Shown in pieces: positions 1 to 9,790 of a DNA stretch of 60,747 nucleotides (its first letter is position 1; every line of letters starts with the position of its first letter). A program made the position numbers and the translations under genes. Source of the stretch: Rhodoferax sp. (lineage in GTDB: Bacteria; Pseudomonadota; Gammaproteobacteria; Burkholderiales; Burkholderiaceae_C). The DNA lies in NCBI GenBank assembly GCA_029865845.1, contig JARXAM010000130.1, positions 1 through 60,747 on the forward strand, read 5' to 3'. The notes under the pieces were generated by a model. It did no database searches and was not told where the DNA came from. It was given only the letters and a program-made list of their open reading frames with translations.

Positions 1-485
1 ATCACCGTGGCGTTGACGCCTTCGCGGTGCTGCAAATACAGCGCATGCACTGCAGGGAGCTGGCGCTGGGCCTGCGCCAGTTGGCCTGCGGCTGCCGGCT
101 CGATCACCTGGCTTCGGGCAGCTGCCAGAAAGGCCTGGCCCGCGGTGTGCTGGGCACCGAGCAGTGATTTTTCTAGTCCATGTGGGGGGTTTTGGTTCCA
201 ATAGTCCACCCGCGTGCGGTACTCTCCGGCGAGTTCGTCAAAGCGCTTTTTTCCATCCGCCGCAGAGAGACTTCCGTCCAGCACCATGGACAACACCAGC
301 CGCGCCTCGATCAGGTACAGCGGGGGCGGCAAGATGTCAGCTACCACGTCTTTGGCAACGTAAACCTTGACGGCCGAGGTATCCAAGCGGTTGATGAAGT
401 AATAGCCTTGGGCCGCCACCAGCAAGGCGGCAGCCACGCCCATCGCACCCACCAGGGCCATGACTCCACGTAAAGACTTGAACAT
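1..485 (-). CDS. Methyl-accepting chemotaxis protein, N-terminal part (cut by window start)
   Basis: About 161 residues are visible, starting at the ATG at 483-485 on the minus strand, which has a GGAGAA ribosome site a few bases upstream. Residues about 5-27 form a hydrophobic segment typical of a receptor's first membrane helix. The following region is a helical periplasmic sensor that contains a DVVADILPPPLYLIEARL stretch, which I recognise from Comamonadaceae chemotaxis receptors. The signalling domain lies beyond the window edge, so a histidine kinase with the same sensor cannot be excluded. It is divergent from trmB across an AT-rich gap. Confidence 0.65.
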   Translation of the reverse strand, partial: MFKSLRGVMALVGAMGVAAALLVAAQGYYFINRLDTSAVKVYVAKDVVADILPPPLYLIEARLVLSMVLDGSLSAADGKKRFDELAGEYRTRVDYWNQNPPHGLEKSLLGAQHTAGQAFLAAARSQVIEPAAAGQLAQAQRQLPAVHALYLQHREGVNATV

Positions 486-711
486 CGCATTTCTCCTGAC
501 AGCGTATGCCCCTGGCGGGCCCTGAGTCCCATGCCGTGTGGCGTTGAATATGTGCAAACAGTTGGCGGATTTAATTTAACATATAAACCGTTTTTTACAA
601 AATTATTGTATACATCGGCAACTTTAATGCAATGGGTCCGCCCACCCCAGGCGCTTGCCCGGCGCACCTGCCTACAATGCGTAGCCCTTGCTTATCGCAT
701 CCACCGTCACC

Positions 712-1500
712 ATGCAACCATCCGACACCGCCCCCTCCGATGCCTGCGGGCATGCACCCGCGCAAGAGGGCGTAGCTACTCCGTTCCGGCGCACGATCAA
801 AAGCTTCGTCAAACGTGCCGGGCGCATTGGGCCCGGCCAGGAACGGGCCATTGCAGATTTGGGCCCCCGCTTTTTGGTGCCTTACCAGGCCAGCGCACTG
901 GACTTCGCCGCCGTGTTTCCCCCGCTTGTGGATGATGCAGAGCCAACGGCTGCACCGCGCCCGCGCGTGCTGGAAATCGGGTTTGGCATGGGGGAAGCGA
1001 CCGCGCGCATTGCGCTCACATTGCCCGGCACCGACTTTTTGTGCTGCGAAGTGCACGAGCCCGGAGTGGGCGCGCTGCTCAAGCGCATCGGGGAACACCA
1101 GATTGCCAACATTCGCATCTGCAACCACGATGCCGTGGAGGTGATCGACCACATGGTTCCCCTGGCCAGTCTGGACGGCGTGCACATCTTTTTTCCAGAC
1201 CCGTGGCACAAAACCAAGCACAACAAGCGGCGCTTGATCCAGTCGCCACTGGTTGCCAAGCTCGCACAGCGCCTCAAGCCAGGCGCTTATCTGCACGTGG
1301 CCACCGACTGGCAGCCCTATGCAGAGCAGATCATGCAAGTTTTCAGCGACGAGCCTCTATTGCGCAACCGGGCCCTGGCCTCGCACCCCGAGCTGGCAGG
1401 CTACGCGCCCAAACCCACCTACCGGCCCTTGACCAAGTTTGAGAGCCGGGGCATTCGGCTGGGGCATGGCGTGTGGGATGTGGTGTTCGAACGCCGTTAG
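712..1500 (+). CDS. trmB: tRNA (guanine-N7)-methyltransferase TrmB
   Basis: 262 residues from the ATG at 712; an in-frame TTG at 688 is possible but less likely. The enzyme methylates guanine 46 in the variable loop of tRNAs using S-adenosylmethionine. The SAM-binding motif [12 protein letters not shown] lies near residue 86 and the family signature [15 protein letters not shown] near residue 160; the C-terminal T-KFE-RG element is also present. Length fits proteobacterial TrmB with a somewhat long N-terminus. The following pseudouridine synthase also acts on RNA and follows closely, so the two may be cotranscribed. Confidence 0.95.
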   Translation: MQPSDTAPSDACGHAPAQEGVATPFRRTIKSFVKRAGRIGPGQERAIADLGPRFLVPYQASALDFAAVFPPLVDDAEPTAAPRPRVLEIGFGMGEATARIALTLPGTDFLCCEVHEPGVGALLKRIGEHQIANIRICNHDAVEVIDHMVPLASLDGVHIFFPDPWHKTKHNKRRLIQSPLVAKLAQRLKPGAYLHVATDWQPYAEQIMQVFSDEPLLRNRALASHPELAGYAPKPTYRPLTKFESRGIRLGHGVWDVVFERR

Positions 1501-1564
1501 GCCCGCGCACATCGTCGCCCTGCCTGTTCACCACGCCACCGCTTCCACCACGCACACACACGCC

Positions 1565-2524
1565 ATGGCACACGCGGGCGTATCACCACCGCCCCCCCGA
1601 TGGGGGGTGCGCCCCAGCAGCGTGGTCGTGACGCCGGGGCCGTGGAAAGACTTGTTGGATTTTTTTGCCCACCGCTTCCAAGGGGTTGACGCCGCCACCT
1701 GGCAGGCACGCTTTGTTGCCCAGGACATCGTGGATGCGCAGGGCCAGCAGGCCCATGCGGCCGACCCCGCCACACCGGGCAGACGCCTGTACTATTTTCG
1801 CGACGTGCCCCATGAAGTGCCCATACCGTTCGCCGAAGAAGTTATCTGGCAGGATGAGCACCTGGTGGTGGCAGACAAGCCCCATTTTTTGCCGGTTGTG
1901 CCCAGCGGCAAACATGTGCGCGAGACGCTGTTGGCGCGCTTGCAGCGTCGCCTGGGCGTGCCCCACCTGTCCCCCATCCACCGGATTGACAAAGACACTG
2001 CCGGCCTCGTCCTGTTCTCGGTGCAGCCCGCCAGCCGCAACGCCTACCACGCCCTGTTTCGGGAGCGCAAGGTACAAAAGACCTACGAATGTCTGGCCCC
2101 ATGGGACGCTGAGCGGCACTGGCCCGTTCACCGCGAGAGCCATATCGGCCCCTCGGCCCACTTCATGCAGCAAGCCGAGCAGGACGGTGCGGTGAACGCC
2201 GTTACCGACATCGCGCCGCTGCACGCATTCGGCGGTTGGGCCCACTATGAACTGCGTCCCCTCACGGGGCAACGCCACCAGTTGCGGGTGCATATGCACG
2301 CACTGGGACTGCCGATCGTGAATGACGGCATCTACCCCACGCTCACCCCAGAGGGCGCGCAAGACTTTGGGCAGCCCCTGCAACTGCTGGCCCGCCGGGT
2401 GGCGTTTAATGACCCAATCACCGGCGCGCCGCGTGTTTGGGAGAGTCGGCGCGCGCTGATGCCCTTGTCCTCACTGACGCACCCCCCAGGCCACAGAGAC
2501 ATGGGCCCAGCGGGCGGACCCTAA
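1565..2524 (+). CDS. RluA-family RNA pseudouridine synthase
   Basis: 319 residues from the ATG at 1565. The open frame extends upstream to 1439, but that part overlaps trmB and has no family-like sequence. The catalytic motif HRIDKDTAGL, with the active-site aspartate, lies near residue 139, followed by the RluA-type PLTGQRHQLRVHMHALG motif near residue 240. The protein isomerises uridine to pseudouridine in tRNA or 23S rRNA. Its layout resembles the RluA subgroup acting on tRNA U32 and 23S U746, but the exact target cannot be read from sequence. Its stop overlaps the convergent pabBC stop by 4 bases. Confidence 0.9.
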   Translation: MAHAGVSPPPPRWGVRPSSVVVTPGPWKDLLDFFAHRFQGVDAATWQARFVAQDIVDAQGQQAHAADPATPGRRLYYFRDVPHEVPIPFAEEVIWQDEHLVVADKPHFLPVVPSGKHVRETLLARLQRRLGVPHLSPIHRIDKDTAGLVLFSVQPASRNAYHALFRERKVQKTYECLAPWDAERHWPVHRESHIGPSAHFMQQAEQDGAVNAVTDIAPLHAFGGWAHYELRPLTGQRHQLRVHMHALGLPIVNDGIYPTLTPEGAQDFGQPLQLLARRVAFNDPITGAPRVWESRRALMPLSSLTHPPGHRDMGPAGGP

Positions 2525-4290
2525 TCGACGAACTCGGCGTCCAGCCAGCCACGCAGGCTGTTGACAAAGGCCCATGCCTGTACCTGCGCGAGCTGGTCCA
2601 CACGCACCACCTGCTCCACCAAGTGGCCGTGCGCCAGCAGGCGCTCCCGGCCAATACCGGCCAACAAGCCGCAGGCCCGTGGCGGGGTGACCCAGCGCCC
2701 ATCAATGCGCATGGCCACATTCCCCCGGGTGCACTCGGTGACTTCGCCTTGGGGGTTGAACAACACCATGTCAAACACGGCTGGATCTACCGGACTGAAT
2801 GCGTCGTAATGGGCGCGCCGGGTGGTTTTGAAGCGCACAAATTCGCTGTGGGCCTCCTCTATCGGGCGGGCAGCCAGTTGCAGGCGCACCGGCTCGGGCG
2901 TGGGGGCCAACGCAAAAGCCTGTGCACGGCATTGCCCATTGGGCTGCAGCAACAACCGCACGCGCCACGCGCCCGTGGGGTGGGTGCGCACAACATCCGC
3001 AAGTGCGTGGTCCGCCGCAGCCGGCACCCACACAAACCCGAAGTGCGCCGCTGCATCGGCCATGCGCTGCACATGCAGGGCCTGGTGCTGTAGCGCGCCC
3101 TCGCGCAGAGCCAACGTTTCCAGCACCTCAAAGGGCTGGCTGGCCCGCTCCAAAAACAGGCGCTTGCTGCGCCATTCCTGCCACTCGCCCTCGGCCTGCG
3201 CATCAAAAGTGATGCCGCTGCCTATGCCACAGCGGGCTTGCCCGTCGCGCACCGTGACGGTACGGATCGGCACGTTGAAAGTCGCGTGCCCACCGGGACG
3301 CACCACACCCACGGCACCGCAATACACGCCGCGCGCATCGGGCTCCAGCGCCTTGATCTGGCGCATGGCCTGCACTTTGGGGGCACCGGTGACCGAGCCG
3401 CAGGGAAACAGGGCGGCAAACACGTCCCACAGACCCGTGCCGTCGCGGGTGGTGGCGACCACATCCGAGGTCATCTGCCACACCGTGGGCAGCGCCTCGA
3501 GGTGAAAAAGGCGGGGCACCTTCACGCTAAAGGGCGTTGCCACGCGTGAGAGGTCGTTGCGGATCAGGTCCACAATCATCACGTTTTCTGCCTGCTCTTT
3601 GGGGGTGCTGCGCAGGCGCTCGGCATGGGCCACATCGTCTTGCGCGGTAGCACCGCGCGCCGCAGTGCCCTTCATGGGGCGGCTCAAAATGCGCTGGCCA
3701 TCCCAATCAAAAAACAACTCGGGGGATACCGAAAGCACCTGCTCGTCGCCGGTGTCAATGAAGGCGGCATACGCCCTGGGTTGCGCGCGGCGCAGGGCCG
3801 CAAAGTAGGCCCAGGCGCTGCCTGCCGATGGCGACGCAAAGGGCGCTTCCAGTTGGGCCGTGTAGTTGAGTTGGTACAGCTCGCCCGCTGCGATCGCGTG
3901 GCGGATGTGCGCCATGTTGGCGTCAAACCTTGCGCGAGGAATGCGCAGCGTCCATGGCACCTGCGGCTCGGGCACCGTGGGGTGCGCTGTGTCTGCGTCT
4001 GCGTTGGCCAACGGCTGCGTGTGCACACCAAACCACACCAGCGGGCCCTCGGGTGCGTGCACCTGCAAGGCCGCATCGAATGCAGGTGCCGCTTCGTAGC
4101 GCACATAGCCCACGCACCACAGGCCTTGGCGGCTTAACGTATCTACCCGTTCCAGCACAGCCCGCACCTCTGGCAGCGTGTGGGCCACCAACACCTGCTG
4201 GGGTGCACCAAAGGCCAGGCGCTTCACGGGCAAGTCGGGGTGCTGGGGACTGCCGAACTCCAGCAGCGCGCGGAGCATGGTCATGGACAA
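2521..4290 (-). CDS. pabB: Fused aminodeoxychorismate synthase component I / 4-amino-4-deoxychorismate lyase
   Basis: 589 residues. Residues about 90-380 are the chorismate-binding PabB domain, with SVTGAPKVQAM near residue 305 and the GIGSGITFDA motif near residue 350. Residues about 388-589 are a class IV aminotransferase-fold PabC domain, with LFNPQGEVTECTRGNVAM near its centre. The fusion turns chorismate plus ammonia into aminodeoxychorismate and then into p-aminobenzoate and pyruvate, for folate synthesis. A PabA glutaminase is not in the window. It lies 13 bases downstream of the transglutaminase-like gene, so the two are probably cotranscribed. Confidence 0.93.
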   Translation of the reverse strand: MSMTMLRALLEFGSPQHPDLPVKRLAFGAPQQVLVAHTLPEVRAVLERVDTLSRQGLWCVGYVRYEAAPAFDAALQVHAPEGPLVWFGVHTQPLANADADTAHPTVPEPQVPWTLRIPRARFDANMAHIRHAIAAGELYQLNYTAQLEAPFASPSAGSAWAYFAALRRAQPRAYAAFIDTGDEQVLSVSPELFFDWDGQRILSRPMKGTAARGATAQDDVAHAERLRSTPKEQAENVMIVDLIRNDLSRVATPFSVKVPRLFHLEALPTVWQMTSDVVATTRDGTGLWDVFAALFPCGSVTGAPKVQAMRQIKALEPDARGVYCGAVGVVRPGGHATFNVPIRTVTVRDGQARCGIGSGITFDAQAEGEWQEWRSKRLFLERASQPFEVLETLALREGALQHQALHVQRMADAAAHFGFVWVPAAADHALADVVRTHPTGAWRVRLLLQPNGQCRAQAFALAPTPEPVRLQLAARPIEEAHSEFVRFKTTRRAHYDAFSPVDPAVFDMVLFNPQGEVTECTRGNVAMRIDGRWVTPPRACGLLAGIGRERLLAHGHLVEQVVRVDQLAQVQAWAFVNSLRGWLDAEFVD

Positions 4291-4303
4291 ACGGGGGGCA
4301 CGC

Positions 4304-5455
4304 TCAGACGCTCAGTTCTTTGGCGCTGATCTGGTATTTGAAGTTGTCGGGTGCGTAAGAGTCCAGGCGCCCTGCGGCGGTTTCTGCCACCGGGTACATC
4401 AAGAAGCCCAGCTTGGGGCCTTGCGACTGGGGTAGCACCACGTCGTGGGCCATGTTGTAGGCCATCCAGTTGCCTTCCCATCCTCCAAACAGCCCCTTGT
4501 TCACGGGGGCCACCACCGGGTGCTGGGCCGACTTGATCCACTCCGGGGTTTCCTGGCGCATGACCTTGGCCACGTCGGCCGGGTCCATGCCCACCCACCC
4601 ATAGCCTGCGAGGTAGACCTCGGCGCGGCAGTGCTGCGCACCCTTGAGGCTGGCGGAGTTGCCACCCAGCTCGCGATAGCCAAAGGCACTGGGGGCCACG
4701 CGCAGGCCGTATACATCGCGCGCGGGCACACCGGCGGCGCGGCACAGGCCCACAAACAAGGCGTTGAGGTCGGCACACTTGCCGCCCAGGTTGTGGGTTT
4801 CCAGCATGGTTTTGATGTCCCCCTCGCCACAGCCGCGCACTTTGGGCTCGCGGTAGGTGTTGCTAACGATCCAGTCGTATATTTTTTGCACCTTGTCCAC
4901 GTCGGTTGTGGCACCCCGGGTGGCCTCTTGGGCGGTGGTGCGCACGATGCCGTCCAGTGGCAACAGGTCGGTGGGCTGGGTCCAGTATTTCAAGGTGGAC
5001 GCGTGCTCGGCCACCGCTGTTTTCTGGCTCCAGTCCTGGGCGCGGCTGCGGGTGCGCACGCGGCTGGTCAGCTCCACGAAGGGCTTGGCCTGGTCGGCCG
5101 CAAAGTCCACAAACAGCATGCGCGCGCCGGTGGCCTTGTCGTCAGCCATGCGTGCACTGCCGTTGCTGGTGTAGCTGCTCTCTAACGATTGCTGCCACCC
5201 GCTGTTCACCGAAGGAAGTGGCAACCACAGGCGCGTAGCGCCCTGGGGCTGGGCAAGGTCTACGCGCGTGGTGACCTCAAACGTACGCCAGGCGGCGGGC
5301 TGGGGGCTGAACTGGCGCTCTGCCAGCGGCGCGGCGTCTGCCCAACTGAGCGTAGGCAGCGCGCCGCCGGCCAGCACGGCTGCCGAATGCGTCAAGAATT
5401 GGCGACGTGCAGCGGGGGTCGGGTGCGCTGCGGCAACGAAGCGTGGGTGGGGCAT
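4304..5455 (-). CDS. Tat-exported transglutaminase-like protein
   Basis: 383 residues from the ATG at 5453-5455; the open frame continues upstream but without a signal sequence. The N-terminus has a twin-arginine motif, RRQFLTHSAAVLAGG, and an Ala-rich cleavage region ending SWADA, so export by Tat to the periplasm is likely. The papain-like transglutaminase core shows Cys in GGKCADLNALF (near 228), His in AQHCRAEVY (near 273) and Asp in GMDPADV (near 289), a complete triad. The substrate is unknown; such proteins act as cysteine proteases or amide transferases. It is divergent from dinG. Confidence 0.85.
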   Translation of the reverse strand: MPHPRFVAAAHPTPAARRQFLTHSAAVLAGGALPTLSWADAAPLAERQFSPQPAAWRTFEVTTRVDLAQPQGATRLWLPLPSVNSGWQQSLESSYTSNGSARMADDKATGARMLFVDFAADQAKPFVELTSRVRTRSRAQDWSQKTAVAEHASTLKYWTQPTDLLPLDGIVRTTAQEATRGATTDVDKVQKIYDWIVSNTYREPKVRGCGEGDIKTMLETHNLGGKCADLNALFVGLCRAAGVPARDVYGLRVAPSAFGYRELGGNSASLKGAQHCRAEVYLAGYGWVGMDPADVAKVMRQETPEWIKSAQHPVVAPVNKGLFGGWEGNWMAYNMAHDVVLPQSQGPKLGFLMYPVAETAAGRLDSYAPDNFKYQISAKELSV

Positions 5456-5595
5456 GCTGAATAGTTTCCTGTGGGTGGTTGTGCCGCATTCCCTGCGCAG
5501 CGTTAGGTGCTGCGCGGCGGCGAAGGCGCGATTATCCCCTGCTGCCTGTATATTCAGCCCTCCTTCGCCGCAACGGCCTTTGGGCCCCATCCCCT

Positions 5596-7755
5596 GTGAG
5601 TTCCGACCTTCCCTCCCTGCCCACTGCCAATGCTGCGTGGGCCGAACATGCCTTGGCTGCGTTTGAACAGGTCGTGGGCAGCACCCGCGAGTTTCGGCAC
5701 CGCGCAGGCCAGCACCAGATGGCGCGCGCAGTGGCCACCACGCTGGCACAGGCCGATATCGGCGAACACCCCCACCCCACCAAGGCGATTGCCGTCATCC
5801 AGGCCGGCACCGGCGTGGGCAAGAGCGCCGCCTATGCCAGCACCGCCATTGCGATGGCGCTGGAGCGCAAGACACGGGTCATCATCAGCACCGCCACGGT
5901 GGCCCTGCAAGAGCAGTTGATGAGCAAAGACCTGCCCGCGCTGGCCCGCAGCATGGACCAGCCCTTTGCCTACGCCCTGGCCAAAGGGCGCGGGCGCTAC
6001 GTGTGCAAGGTAAAGCTCGAACGGCTGGTGGGGGTCGGAGCGGCCGAACAGCCGTTGTTTGACGACGACCTGCCCCAGCCCCAAGTGAGCACCCTCTCGC
6101 AAGAAGCCATAGAAGAACGCCGCCAAGCCTTGTTTGAGGGCATGGCCCACCGCCTGGCCGTGGCGAGCTGGGACGGCGACCGGGACAACCTGGCCGACAC
6201 CCCCGACCCGCGTGACTGGTCCGCCGTGGCGGCCGAGCGCCACACCTGCACGGCCCGCCACTGCCCACGCTTCAAAGAATGCAGCTACTACAACGCGCGC
6301 AGCAAACTGGCGGAGGCGAACGTCATCGTGGCCAACCACGATCTGGTGCTGGCCTCGCTGGGCATGAAGACCCTGCCCGACCTGGACAACTGCTTGGTGG
6401 TGTTTGACGAGGGCCACCACCTGCCCGCCGTTGCGCTGGACCAGTTTTCCAATGCCATGGACGTGTCCAACCTGCGCTGGCTGGACAAACTGCCCAAAAC
6501 CATGACGGATGTAGCTGGCAAGCTGGCGCTGCACCTGGGCGATGACGTGCAGACCGTCACCACCCAGCTCAAGGCTGCGCTAACAATGGTTGCGCGCATG
6601 GCAATGGACCTGGTGTGGGCCCAAACCGGCAAAGATGCCCACGGTGGCGGCAAAGACGGCACGGTGCGCTTTGCCAACGGCGTGCTGCCCGAGGCCCTAC
6701 ACGAGCCTGTGCGCCAGATTCACACCCAAGCCGAGGGCCTGTCCAAGGCACTGGAGGCACTGGGCGCGAATGTGAAAGCCATTGCCAAAGACGACCCCAG
6801 CCAGGCCGTGCTTTGCGCCCAGCTCTATGCCCAGCTGGGCGGCATGGCACCGCGCTTGGGCAGCCTGGTGAGCACCGCCAGCCTCTTGCTCGAACACGGT
6901 GAGCAGCCGCTGGCCAAGTGGCTGCAAGCGCAAAGCGACAGCGGCTACTTGACCATGACAGCGCACGCCTGCCCCATCGTGCCGGGCGATTTGCTGCGCC
7001 AGTTTTTGTGGAGCCAGGTGCGCGGGGCCATCGTCACCAGTGCATCCCTCACAAGCTGCGGCAGCTTCGACTATTTTTTGAAAGAAGCGGGCCTTGCCAA
7101 CAAAGACTACGTGACGGCGCTGGAGGTTGCCAGCCCCTTTGACTACGCCCGACAGGGCAGCCTGACCGTGGTTCACACCCACGCCGACCCCAAGCACGCC
7201 GATGCCTACACCGCCGAGATGGTGCGGGCACTGATGGCCGACATCGAACAGGTTGCGCACGGTGCGCTGGTGCTGTTCACCAGCCGCGCCCAAATGCGTA
7301 CCGCCACCGAGGCGATACCGGGCCACCTTGTGGACATGGTGCTGGTGCAAGGCACCCAGTCGCGCACGCGCCTGCTGGCCGCGCACGCCCAGCGGGTGGA
7401 GAGCGACTTGCCCTCGGTGCTGTTTGGCCTGCAAAGCTTTGGCGAGGGGCTGGATTTACCCGGCGCGTTGTGCGAAACCGTGTTCATTGCCAAACTGCCT
7501 TTTGCGCCGCCCAGTGACCCGGTGGACGAAGCGCGCGCCGAGTGGCTGCGCAGCGTGGGCCGCGACCCGTTTAACGAACTGGTGATTCCGGCCACCGGGG
7601 TCAAACTATTGCAATGGACGGGGCGCGCCATCCGCACCGAAGAGGACCGTGCGCAAGTAATTTGCTACGACAAACGCTTGGTGCTGACCAGCTATGGCAG
7701 GCGCATGTTGGCCGGTTTGCCCGCGTACGCCTTGCAAACGCGCTCCGTGTCCTGA
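5596..7755 (+). CDS. dinG: ATP-dependent DNA helicase DinG (XPD-like, iron-sulfur)
   Basis: 719 residues, taking the GTG at 5596 as start; the frame is open to 5479 but the upstream part looks non-coding. Walker A GTGVGKSAAYA lies near residue 73 and the Walker B/DEAH-type box VVFDEGHH near residue 270. Four cysteines that can hold a 4Fe-4S cluster lie between residues about 136 and 228 (YVCK, HTC, RHC, KEC). The C-terminal helicase motif GEGLDLPG and a QWTGRAIRTEED motif VI are present. DinG unwinds 5'-tailed DNA, including D-loops and R-loops, and is often under SOS control; no clear LexA box is seen here. Confidence 0.93.
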   Translation: MSSDLPSLPTANAAWAEHALAAFEQVVGSTREFRHRAGQHQMARAVATTLAQADIGEHPHPTKAIAVIQAGTGVGKSAAYASTAIAMALERKTRVIISTATVALQEQLMSKDLPALARSMDQPFAYALAKGRGRYVCKVKLERLVGVGAAEQPLFDDDLPQPQVSTLSQEAIEERRQALFEGMAHRLAVASWDGDRDNLADTPDPRDWSAVAAERHTCTARHCPRFKECSYYNARSKLAEANVIVANHDLVLASLGMKTLPDLDNCLVVFDEGHHLPAVALDQFSNAMDVSNLRWLDKLPKTMTDVAGKLALHLGDDVQTVTTQLKAALTMVARMAMDLVWAQTGKDAHGGGKDGTVRFANGVLPEALHEPVRQIHTQAEGLSKALEALGANVKAIAKDDPSQAVLCAQLYAQLGGMAPRLGSLVSTASLLLEHGEQPLAKWLQAQSDSGYLTMTAHACPIVPGDLLRQFLWSQVRGAIVTSASLTSCGSFDYFLKEAGLANKDYVTALEVASPFDYARQGSLTVVHTHADPKHADAYTAEMVRALMADIEQVAHGALVLFTSRAQMRTATEAIPGHLVDMVLVQGTQSRTRLLAAHAQRVESDLPSVLFGLQSFGEGLDLPGALCETVFIAKLPFAPPSDPVDEARAEWLRSVGRDPFNELVIPATGVKLLQWTGRAIRTEEDRAQVICYDKRLVLTSYGRRMLAGLPAYALQTRSVS

Positions 7756-7925
7756 GGCACGCGGCCGCGCTGCGCCGCGCCACACGGCCCCTGCGGCCGC
7801 ACGCCCGCCGCGCGGGGAGATGGGCAGGACGCATGACACGCACGAGACACCTGCGGCGATTGCCAAACGCCACATCCCATGACAATCTACGGCAAGTCCC
7901 CTCATTTGTTCACGCGAGGCTGCCC

Positions 7926-8645
7926 ATGGATGAACCAATTCTCACGATGGAAGAACGTGCCGCAATCAACAGCGGCCGATGGTTTTCGTCGCTTTCCCCC
8001 TCCCTTAAGCACGACATCTTGCGGTGTGCCTTTGTCAAGCGGTTCAAGGATGGCGACCTGATCACCGCACGCGGAGAGCCACCGGAAGAATGGATTGCCT
8101 GCGCCAAGGGAGCAGTGCGGGTGAGCTCCACCTCGATTACGGGTCGGCAAATCACGCTTACCTATGTCGAGCCGGGCATTTGGTTTGGGGATGTGTCTAT
8201 TTTTGATGGAGACCGCCGCACCCATGACGCCTACGCCCATGGTGAGAGCAGCATCCTGTGTGTAGCCAAAGCCGACTTCAAGAAAATTTTGGCCACCCAC
8301 GTTGAACTCTACGAGGCCCTGCTGCGACTGCACGCGCGTCGCATACGGCAGCTGTATGGTCTGGTGGAAGACCTCAACACCTTGCCCCTGCGGGCGCGCC
8401 TGGCCAAGCAGTTATTGCATTTGGGCCGCAGTTATGGGGTGCCTTCGCTGAGCCATTCCAGCGAAATACGCATTGGACTGCAACTCGCACAAGAAGAACT
8501 CGCCCAACTGCTGGGGGCCTCGCGCCAACGGGTAAACCAAGAACTCAAAAGCATGGAGCGCGAGGACGCCATTCGCATTGAACCCGGTGGCTTGGTGATC
8601 CGTGATCGCAATCTCTTGATGCGCATTACCGACACCGAGTCCTGA
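7926..8645 (+). CDS. Crp/Fnr-family transcriptional regulator
   Basis: 239 residues from the ATG at 7926. Residues about 30-140 form a cyclic-nucleotide-binding beta-roll (IWFGDVSIFDG region). A long dimer helix follows, and the C-terminal winged helix carries LAQEELAQLLGASRQRVNQE as recognition unit. No Fnr-type cysteine cluster is visible at the N-terminus, so direct oxygen sensing by iron-sulfur is unlikely. It lies 24 bases upstream of the phosphotransferase gene and may regulate or be cotranscribed with the phosphotransferase/acyl-CoA dehydrogenase pair; the ligand is unknown. Confidence 0.88.
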   Translation: MDEPILTMEERAAINSGRWFSSLSPSLKHDILRCAFVKRFKDGDLITARGEPPEEWIACAKGAVRVSSTSITGRQITLTYVEPGIWFGDVSIFDGDRRTHDAYAHGESSILCVAKADFKKILATHVELYEALLRLHARRIRQLYGLVEDLNTLPLRARLAKQLLHLGRSYGVPSLSHSSEIRIGLQLAQEELAQLLGASRQRVNQELKSMEREDAIRIEPGGLVIRDRNLLMRITDTES

Positions 8646-8669
8646 ACTGAACATTTATTGCCCGACCCC

Positions 8670-9755
8670 ATGAGTGACCAAGAACTTTTTGCCGGCACGC
8701 GCAGCGTGCCTCCCGCACACGCACTCGATGAAGCCGCGCTGCACCATTGGCTGCAAGGCCATCTTCCGGGTTATGCGGGCCCCTTGAGCGTCACCCTGTT
8801 CAAGGGCGGCCAGTCCAACCCCACCTACCAACTCACCACACCGCAGTGCAGCTATGTCATGCGGACCAAACCGGGCCCCAGCAGCAAACTACTGCCCTCC
8901 GCCCATGCGATTGAACGCGAGTTTGCCGTCATGCGAGGACTGCAGTCCAGCGACGTGCCGGTGCCCGCCATGCTGGCTCTGTGCGAGGACGAAAGCATTG
9001 TGGGGCGCAGCTTCTACATCATGGAGTTCATGGCGGGCCGCATCCATTGGGACCCGGTGCTCCCCGGCATGACGCCGACGCAGCGGCACACGGTGTACGA
9101 CGAAATGAACCGGGTGATCGCCGCCCTGCACCGCACCGCCTATGCCGACAAGGGCTTGGCCGACTTTGGCAAGGCCGGCAACTACTTTGAGCGACAAATC
9201 AAGCGCTGGACGGCCCAATACCAAGCATCAGTCACCCAACCCATCGTGGAGATGGACCGCTTGATGGACTGGTTGCCCCAGCACATTCCGCCTATGGCGC
9301 GCGACGATGCGATGGTCAGCATCGTGCACGGGGACTACCGCTTGGACAACGTGATGTTCGCGCACGACGAATTGCGCGTGGTGGCCGTGTTGGACTGGGA
9401 GCTTTCCACCCTCGGACATCCGCTGGCAGACTTCAGCTACCACTGCATGACCTGGCACATACCACCCGGTGTATTCAGGGGCATCCATGGGCTGGACCAC
9501 GCCAGCTTGGGCATCCCTACCGAGGCGCAATACATTGCCCAATACTGCGAACGCACCGGCTTTGCAACGCCCGAAGCACTGGGCCGGGAGTGGAACTTTT
9601 ACATGGCCTACAACCTGTTTCGGATTGCAGCCATCTTGCAAGGCATTGCCAAACGCATCGAGATGGGCACGGCTGCAAGCGCCCAAGCCACCCAGTCTGC
9701 CGCAGGGGCACGGCCCCTGGCTCAGCTCGCATGGCAGTTTGCGTCACGCGCGTGA
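8670..9755 (+). CDS. APH-like phosphotransferase (ACAD10/11-type kinase domain)
   Basis: 361 residues from the ATG at 8670. The kinase-like fold is shown by the nucleotide-loop region [12 protein letters not shown] (near 49), the catalytic loop [11 protein letters not shown] (near 219) and the metal-binding [11 protein letters not shown] (near 238). Proteins of this type are fused to an acyl-CoA dehydrogenase in eukaryotic ACAD10/ACAD11; in bacteria the two are often neighbours, as here. The likely job is phosphorylation of a hydroxylated acyl-CoA so that the dehydrogenase can process it; the substrate is inferred, not shown. It is probably cotranscribed with the downstream dehydrogenase. Confidence 0.87.
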   Translation: MSDQELFAGTRSVPPAHALDEAALHHWLQGHLPGYAGPLSVTLFKGGQSNPTYQLTTPQCSYVMRTKPGPSSKLLPSAHAIEREFAVMRGLQSSDVPVPAMLALCEDESIVGRSFYIMEFMAGRIHWDPVLPGMTPTQRHTVYDEMNRVIAALHRTAYADKGLADFGKAGNYFERQIKRWTAQYQASVTQPIVEMDRLMDWLPQHIPPMARDDAMVSIVHGDYRLDNVMFAHDELRVVAVLDWELSTLGHPLADFSYHCMTWHIPPGVFRGIHGLDHASLGIPTEAQYIAQYCERTGFATPEALGREWNFYMAYNLFRIAAILQGIAKRIEMGTAASAQATQSAAGARPLAQLAWQFASRA

Positions 9756-9790
9756 GCGCCTTCCCCACCCTCTTCACCCGCTACACCACC

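Noticed and set aside
1583..2383. 266-residue open frame antisense to the pseudouridine synthase gene
   Set aside because: No recognisable motif; the plus-strand gene has a full active-site signature.
5554..6534. Long open frame on the minus strand across dinG
   Set aside because: It is antisense to a well-supported helicase, is rich in Gly/Ala/His/Val with no domain, and is typical of high-GC shadow frames.
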